The notes below the pieces were generated by a model. That model was not told where the DNA came from, did no database searches, and saw only the letters and a list, made by a program, of their open reading frames with translations. DNA of 64,000 nucleotides. It comes from Castor canadensis (Eukaryota; Chordata; Mammalia; Rodentia; Castoridae). Location of the stretch: positions 143,214,853 through 143,278,852 of the forward strand of contig NC_133387.1 in assembly GCF_047511655.1 (NCBI RefSeq), read 5' to 3'. This document shows, piece by piece, positions 58,405-64,000 of this stretch (the first letter of the stretch is position 1; the number at the start of each line of letters is the position of its first letter). The position numbers and the translations under genes were made by a program.

Positions 58405-58605
58405 GTTCAGCAAACTTTGTCTATAAAAAGTACACATAGCAAATACTTTAGGTTTTTCAGAATATATAGTTTGCCACAACTACTCAGTTCTACCATTGTG
58501 GCTCAAATGTAAATGAGTAAATATGACTGGATTCCAATAGGATCTTCTTTACAAAGATAGGAAGAGGACTGGCTTCACTCATGAGCAATTGTTTTCCAAC
58601 CCCTA
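58405..58605. mobile_element. hAT-type non-autonomous element (MER family)
   Basis: It starts 'agagttcagcaaactttgtc', carries 'gcaaatactttaggtttttc', 'gccacaactactcagttcta', 'gattccaataggatcttctt' and ends 'gttttccaacccctactct'. This is the course of a very common mammalian hAT-Charlie-related element. Confidence 0.7.
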
Positions 58606-59655
58606 CTCTCTTCTGTCCAGAACATTCTTTGAATTGAGGCTCTAGTCTCTAATGGGAGGATGTTAATGAATATCTTCTTAGGTAGGGACACATACAAAGG
58701 ATTTTACTTTCTTAGTTTACTAAGCAGTAAGTTTACTCTATTTCTATCTCTGCAGGTCCTGCTTTTGTGCTTTCTTGGTGAGTGGAATTGTCATACACCA
58801 TAATTTCACAGGACGACAACATAGAATGGTGTGTAAGCACCCACATGAGAAAAGGAAAACCACCTTTAAAATTCTTCTACCTTACTGGGTATTTTTACTT
58901 TTCAGAACCCCAATTTCCTGTTTAATAAATTGAGAGTGTTGGACTTCAGTATTTTTAAGGGCCTATGTGACACTAATATTCTAATTCTATGTGCTTTGTG
59001 CATTAGCAAGAAGGTGTTTTGCTCCTCAAATGATATTTGAGAAATAGAAGCCCAAAGAGAATAGTCAGAAGGAACATGATCAGATGAGATCTGACCTGGG
59101 TCCAGAAGAGGAGTTTGTCAGTGTGGGTGGAGATGACAGCACACAAATGACAATTTTTTGTACTATTATGCTAAGCACACTATTAAAATTAAATGAGTGG
59201 TTAAGGTTGACAATAGAAATGAAAATTGGAAGGATGTGGGTACCATGGATAGGAAGGACTAGAAGATGATCCTGAAATCTTGAGTCTGAAGAAGAAAGGT
59301 TTTTGGCATGATCAGTTGGGTGAAGGGTGGGGAATAGATGGATGCAGACCCCAATATGGTGTCTTAGAAGTAGACTATGAAGTCAAGGTTGAAGGAGACT
59401 GGATGAGGATCTTTTAAATGCAACTATGTTCACTACCCATATTGGCCTCTATTTCCTTCATCCAGTTCCATCTGGTATATAGCTTCCTATCGCTTAGGTC
59501 CCAGTATGCTAGATCATTGATAACCTGGTGACTTGAATTGTAAGTCATGTGCTTTCTTTAAACTCTTGCAAAGAAGGCTTTGGACATTGCCAAGAACTGC
59601 TTATGAGGATGCGCTGATTCTCCCTTTCCAGTCTAAGGCCTGAAATGCTCCTGGT
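58606..59655. other. Non-coding DNA, no gene recognised
   Basis: About 1 kb without a recognised repeat. The ORF at 59084-59269 has no recognised content. Confidence 0.4.
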
Positions 59656-59671
59656 CACAGACGGAGCTTCT

Positions 59672-61110
59672 TTTTTTCTTTTTTCCTGAGAGTCACTTTT
59701 ATTTTTTTTTTCATTTTTCTTTTATTATTCATATGTGCATACAAGGCTTGGGTCATTTCTCCCCCCACCCCCACCCCCTCCCTTACCACCCACTTCGCCC
59801 CCTCCTTCTCTCTCCCCCCAATACCCAGCAGAAACTATTTTGCCCTTACTTCTAATTTTGTTGTAGAGAGAGTATAAGCAATAATAGGAAGGAACAAGGG
59901 TTTTTGCTGGTTGAGATAAGGATAGCTATACAGGGCATTGACTCACATTGATTTCCCGTGTGTGGGTGTTACCTTCTAGGTTAATTCTTTTTGATCTAAC
60001 CTTTTCTCTAGTACCTGTTCCCCTTTTCCTATTGGCCTCAGTTGCTTTTAAGGTATCTGCTTTAGTTTCTCTGCGTTAAGGGCAACAAATGCTAGCTAAT
60101 TTTTTAGGTGTCTTACCTATCCTCACCCCTTCCTTGTGTGCTCTTGCTTTTATCATGTGCTCATAGTCCAATCCCCTTGTTGTGTTTGCCCTTGATCTAA
60201 TGTCCACATATGAGGGAGAACATACGATTTTTGGTCTTTTGGGCCAGGCTAACCTCACTCAGAATGATGTTCTCCAATTCCATCCATTTACCAGCGAATG
60301 ATAACATTTCGTTCTTCTTCATGGCTGCATAAAATTCCATTGTGTATAGATACCACATTTTCTTAATCCATTCGTCAGTGCTGGGACATCTTGGCTGTTT
60401 CCATAACTTGGCTATTGTGAATAGTGCCGCAATAAACATGGATGTGCAGGTGCCTCTGGAGTAACAGTCTTTTGGGTATATCCCCAAGAGTGGTATTGCT
60501 GGATCAAATGGTAGATCGATGTCCAGCTTTTTAAGTAGCCTCCAAATTTTTTTCCAGAGTGGTTGTACTAATCTACATTCCCACCAACAGTGTAAGAGGG
60601 TTCCTTTTTCCCCGCATCCTCGCCAACACCTGTTGTTGGTGGTGTTGCTGATGATGGCTATTCTAACAGGGGTGAGGTGGAATCTTAACGTGGTTTTAAT
60701 TTGCATTTCCTTTATTGCTGGAGATGGTGAGCATTTTTTCATGTGTTTTCTGGCCATTTGAATTTCTTCTTTTGAGAAAGTTCTGTTTAGTTCACTTGCC
60801 CATTTCTTTATTGGTTCATTAGTTTTGGGAGAATTTAGTTTTTTAAGTTCCCTATATATTCTGGTTATCAGTCCTTTGTCTGATGTATAGTTGGCAAATA
60901 TTTTCTCCCACTCTGTGGGTGTTCTCTTCAGTTTAGAGACCATTTCTTTTGATGAACAGAAGCTTTTTAGTTTTATGAGATCCCATTTATCTATGCTATC
61001 TCTTAGTTGCTGTGCTGCTGCGGTTTCATTGAGAAAGTTCTTACCTATACCTACTAACTCCAGAGTATTTCCTACTCTTTCTTGTATCAACTTAAGAGTT
61101 TGGGGTCTGA
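59672..61110 (-). mobile_element. Tandem L1 copy A
   Basis: It comprises an interrupted A-rich tail (T-runs 59671-59677 and 59701-59710, split by 'cctgagagtcac'), the 3'UTR and an open 297-codon ORF2 C-terminal frame (60197-61090). It is 5'-truncated at 61110, where the equivalent sequence in copy B continues upstream into the rest of ORF2. Confidence 0.9.
60197..61090 (-). pseudogene. L1 ORF2p C-terminal fragment, copy A
   Basis: The 297-codon frame contains 'TEWEKIFANYTSDKGLITRI', the Cys-rich segment '[20 protein letters not shown]' and '[20 protein letters not shown]', and ends '[10 protein letters not shown]'. It lacks endonuclease and reverse transcriptase, so it cannot act on its own. 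Its translation is identical to that of copy B, with no stop in 297 codons, which indicates a recent insertion or conversion. Confidence 0.93.
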
Positions 61111-61618
61111 TTTTTTTTTTTATTTTTTCATTTTTCTTTTATTATTCATATGTGCATACAAGGCTTGGTTCATTTCTCCCCCCTGCCCCCACCCCCTCCC
61201 TTACCACCCACTCCGCCCCCTCCCTCTCCCCCCCACCCCCTCAATACCCAGCAGAAACTATTTTGCCCTTATCTCTAATTTTGTTGTAGAGAGAGTATAA
61301 GCAATAATAGGAAGGAACAAGGGGTTTTGTTGGTTGAGATAAGGATAGCTATACAGGGCATTGACTCACATTGATTTCCTGTGTGTGGGTGTTACCTTCT
61401 AGGTTAATTCTTTTTGATCTAACCTTTTCTCTAGTTCCTGGTCCCCTTTTCCTATTGGCCTCATTTGCTTTAAGGTATCTGTTTTAGTTTCTCTGCGTTA
61501 AGGGCAACAAATGCTAGCTAGTTTTTTAGGTGTCTTACCTATCCGCACCCCTCCCTTGTGTGCTCTCGCTTTTATCATGTGCTCATAGTCCAATCCCCTT
61601 GTTGTGTTTGCCCTTGAT

Positions 61619-62512
61619 CTAATGTCCACATATGAGGGAGAACATACGATTTTTGGTCTTTTGAGCCAGGCTAACCTCACTCAGAATGATGTTCTCCAAT
61701 TCCATCCATTTACCAGCGAATGATAACATTTCGTTCTTCTTCATGGCTGCATAAAATTCCATTGTGTATAGATACCACATTTTCTTAATCCATTCGTCAG
61801 TGCTGGGACATCTTGGCTGTTTCCATAACTTGGCTATTGTGAATAGTGCCGCAATAAACATGGATGTGCAGGTGCCTCTGGAGTAACAGTCTTTTGGGTA
61901 TATCCCCAAGAGTGGTATTGCTGGATCAAATGGTAGATCGATGTCCAGCTTTTTAAGTAGCCTCCAAATTTTTTTCCAGAGTGGTTGTACTAATCTACAT
62001 TCCCACCAACAGTGTAAGAGGGTTCCTTTTTCCCCGCATCCTCGCCAACACCTGTTGTTGGTGGTGTTGCTGATGATGGCTATTCTAACAGGGGTGAGGT
62101 GGAATCTTAACGTGGTTTTAATTTGCATTTCCTTTATTGCTGGAGATGGTGAGCATTTTTTCATGTGTTTTCTGGCCATTTGAATTTCTTCTTTTGAGAA
62201 AGTTCTGTTTAGTTCACTTGCCCATTTCTTTATTGGTTCATTAGTTTTGGGAGAATTTAGTTTTTTAAGTTCCCTATATATTCTGGTTATCAGTCCTTTG
62301 TCTGATGTATAGTTGGCAAATATTTTCTCCCACTCTGTGGGTGTTCTCTTCAGTTTAGAGACCATTTCTTTTGATGAACAGAAGCTTTTTAGTTTTATGA
62401 GATCCCATTTATCTATGCTATCTCTTAGTTGCTGTGCTGCTGCGGTTTCATTGAGAAAGTTCTTACCTATACCTACTAACTCCAGAGTATTTCCTACTCT
62501 TTCTTGTATCAA
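61619..62512 (-). pseudogene. L1 ORF2p C-terminal fragment, copy B
   Basis: Its translation is identical to that of the frame at 60197-61090, with the same Cys-rich motif. On the minus strand it continues from the frame that ends with a stop at 62615-62617. The reading frame between that stop and this ATG is the same, so only one stop separates them. Confidence 0.93.
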
Positions 62513-62614
62513 CTTAAGAGTTTGGGGTCTGATATTAAGATCCTCGATCCATTTTGAGTTAATCTTGGTATAGGGTGATATACATGGATCTAGTTTCAGT
62601 TTTTTGCAGACTGC

Positions 62615-63332
62615 TTACCAGTTTTCCCAGCAGTTTTTGTTGAAGAGGCTGCTATTTCTCCATCGTATAATTTTAGCTCCTTTGTCAAAGATAAGTTGCT
62701 TATAGTTGTGTGGCTTCATATCTGGGTCCTCTATTCTGTTCCACTGGTCTTCATGTCTGTTTTTGTGCCAGTACCATGCTGTTTTTATTGTTATTGCTTT
62801 GTAATATAGTTTGAAGTCAGGTATTGTGATACCTCCTGCATTGTTCTTTTGACTGAGTATTGCCTTGGCTATTCGTGGCCTCTTGTGTTTCCATATAAAT
62901 TTCATGGTAGATTTTTCAATCTCTTTAATGAATGTCATTGGAATTTTGATGGGAATTGCATTAAACATGTAGATTACTTTGGGGAGTATCGACATTTTTA
63001 CTATGTTGATTCTACCAATCCATGAGCATGGGAGATCTCTCCACTTTCTATAGTCTTCCTCAATCTCTTTCTTCAGAAGTGTATCGTTTTCCTTGTAGAG
63101 GTCTTTCACATCTTTTGTTAGGTTTACACCTAGGTATTTGATTTTTTTTGAGGCTATTGTAAATGGAATTGTTTTCATACATTCTTTTTCTGTTTGCTCA
63201 TTGTTAGTGTATAGAAATGCTAATGATTTTTCTATGTTGATTTTATATCCTGCTACCTTGCTATAGCTATTGATGATGTCTAGAAGCTTCTGAGTAGAGT
63301 TTTTTGGGTCTTTAAGGTATAGGATCATGTCG
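62615..63332 (-). pseudogene. L1 ORF2p middle fragment (RT thumb/linker), copy B
   Basis: It encodes '[20 protein letters not shown]', '[20 protein letters not shown]', '[20 protein letters not shown]' and '[20 protein letters not shown]', the conserved stretch after the RT palm. The first eight codons of the 245-codon ORF come from flanking DNA and the TSD. A TAA at 62615-62617 after 'CWENW' replaces a sense codon. Confidence 0.92.
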
Positions 63333-63347
63333 ACAGATGGAGCTTCT

Positions 63348-64000
63348 AACATACCACAAGGTCAATATTTTCTACCATCTCCTGTCACTTGTCCTTTAGG
63401 TCTTAACCTCAAGGGTATCAGAACCTTTCCTGGACCTTCTTATCATCCTCCAGGTAGAGTCAGTATTTACCTAATAGTGGTTAAACTATTAGGTTATGTG
63501 GCTTGACTTCAGGTCTCATAAATGTGCAAATAGGACATTTTGCACATCTATGGTTTATGAGACAATTCAGTGTGGATACATGAAATGAGGATTCTATAGC
63601 CATAGGTTGGAATCAACCAGTTCACTGTCTTTGTTAAGGTTCCCAGTCTCCTCTTGGGCTCTTGGTCTCCTAAACATATACAGCTGGACTTTTCTGGACA
63701 GGTAACAACAGACTATCAGCAAGTCACAATCCCAAACTCAACTATTTTCCCAAACCATGGAAATATTAACCTCTGTCAGTTGTAAAAAAAAAAACCCTCA
63801 AAAAACAAAAACAAACAAAAAAAACCATGTATGACACAATATGTGCTTTTAAAGCATTAAATTACTTAAAAAATATATAAAACTTTTTGAGTGCCTAGTA
63901 GTTCTTAGAAAGGCAAAGAAAATATGAAAGTCTTAAGAATGTTAATAAAAATTTGGTTAGATGTTATCATTACTTGACACAAATATTTTAATTAAAATTT
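63348..64000. other. Non-coding flank with A-rich low-complexity stretch
   Basis: No gene is recognised. An A-rich, CAAA-like low-complexity run lies at about 63784-63824. Confidence 0.5.

Larger units (their letters stand above)
61111..63332 (-). mobile_element. Tandem L1 copy B
   Basis: This is the longer copy. It has a T-run tail, the 3'UTR, the same 297-codon ORF2 end (61619-62512) and, upstream on the minus strand, a further frame to 63330 that encodes the RT thumb and linker region. The 5' truncation falls just after the RT FADD-type motif, since the frame begins '[18 protein letters not shown]' right at the TSD. Confidence 0.9.
59657..63347 (-). mobile_element. Two young L1 3' halves in tandem within one outer TSD, antisense
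   Basis: The block is bounded by 'acagacggagcttct' (59657-59671) and 'acagatggagcttct' (63333-63347), a 15-bp target-site duplication with one mismatch. Inside, two antisense L1 3' halves follow head to tail: copy A at 59672-61110 and copy B at 61111-63332. The A-rich tail of B (T-run 61111-61122) abuts the 5' end of A directly. The shared unit has a period of 1,422 bp. Confidence 0.93.

Noticed and set aside
60519..60761. Identical 80-codon plus-strand ORFs at 60519 and 61941
   Set aside because: They are antisense shadows of the L1 ORF2 C-terminal frame and are identical only because the two L1 copies are.

Overview
This window is mammalian nuclear DNA, almost certainly from a rodent. It carries L1 LINEs, 7SL-derived B1-like SINEs, tRNA-derived SINEs of the 'TTTGAACTCAGG...CTACCACTTGAG' type, MIRs and old mammalian DNA transposons. 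The tRNA-derived and composite SINEs look to me like those of beaver-type rodents (Castorimorpha), but that is inference. I see no intact cellular protein-coding gene. Nearly all short ORFs are chance frames or frames inside repeats. The window reads as an intergenic, AT-rich, LINE-dense 'gene desert' segment; a very large intron cannot be excluded.

Layout. From 0 to 21.9 kb there is AT-rich non-coding DNA with scattered old repeats: L1M remnants, MIR, Tigger-like, hAT/MER-type, a 5'-truncated antisense L1 at 11.6 kb and young-looking SINEs with recognisable target-site duplications. From 21.9 to 30.2 kb there is one essentially full-length but inactive sense-strand L1. It has a YY1-like site at its start, a 5'UTR with ~80-bp tandem units, ORF1 and ORF2 remnants and a 3'UTR, and its ORF1 is interrupted by a younger, internally deleted L1. 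From 30.4 to 31.8 kb is a SINE cluster. From 32.3 to 37.1 kb on the minus strand lies an intronless, 5'-truncated, frameshifted retrocopy of TRIP11 (Golgi microtubule-associated protein GMAP-210). Next to it is an unidentified GC-rich block (37.1-38.2 kb). From 38 to 50 kb there are old L1 pieces on both strands, a three-level nested stack of DNA transposons at 41.5-42.6 kb, a HAL1/L1M ORF1-like relic at 45.3-46.2 kb and an internally deleted antisense L1 at 48.4-50.3 kb. From 50.3 to 59.6 kb is mostly unique DNA with MIR and hAT remnants and two or three stretches that resemble conserved non-coding elements. From 59.66 to 63.35 kb two young antisense L1 3' halves lie head-to-tail, enclosed by a single outer target-site duplication.

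There is no operon-like or pathway logic here. The genes present are retroelement genes (L1 ORF1p/ORF2p remnants) and one processed pseudogene made by the same L1 machinery. The most unusual structure is the tandem L1 at 59.7-63.3 kb. Its two copies appear identical over about 860 bp of ORF2 yet differ at roughly 18-20 places over about 540 bp of 3'UTR. That mosaic pattern suggests gene conversion, template switching or an assembly effect.
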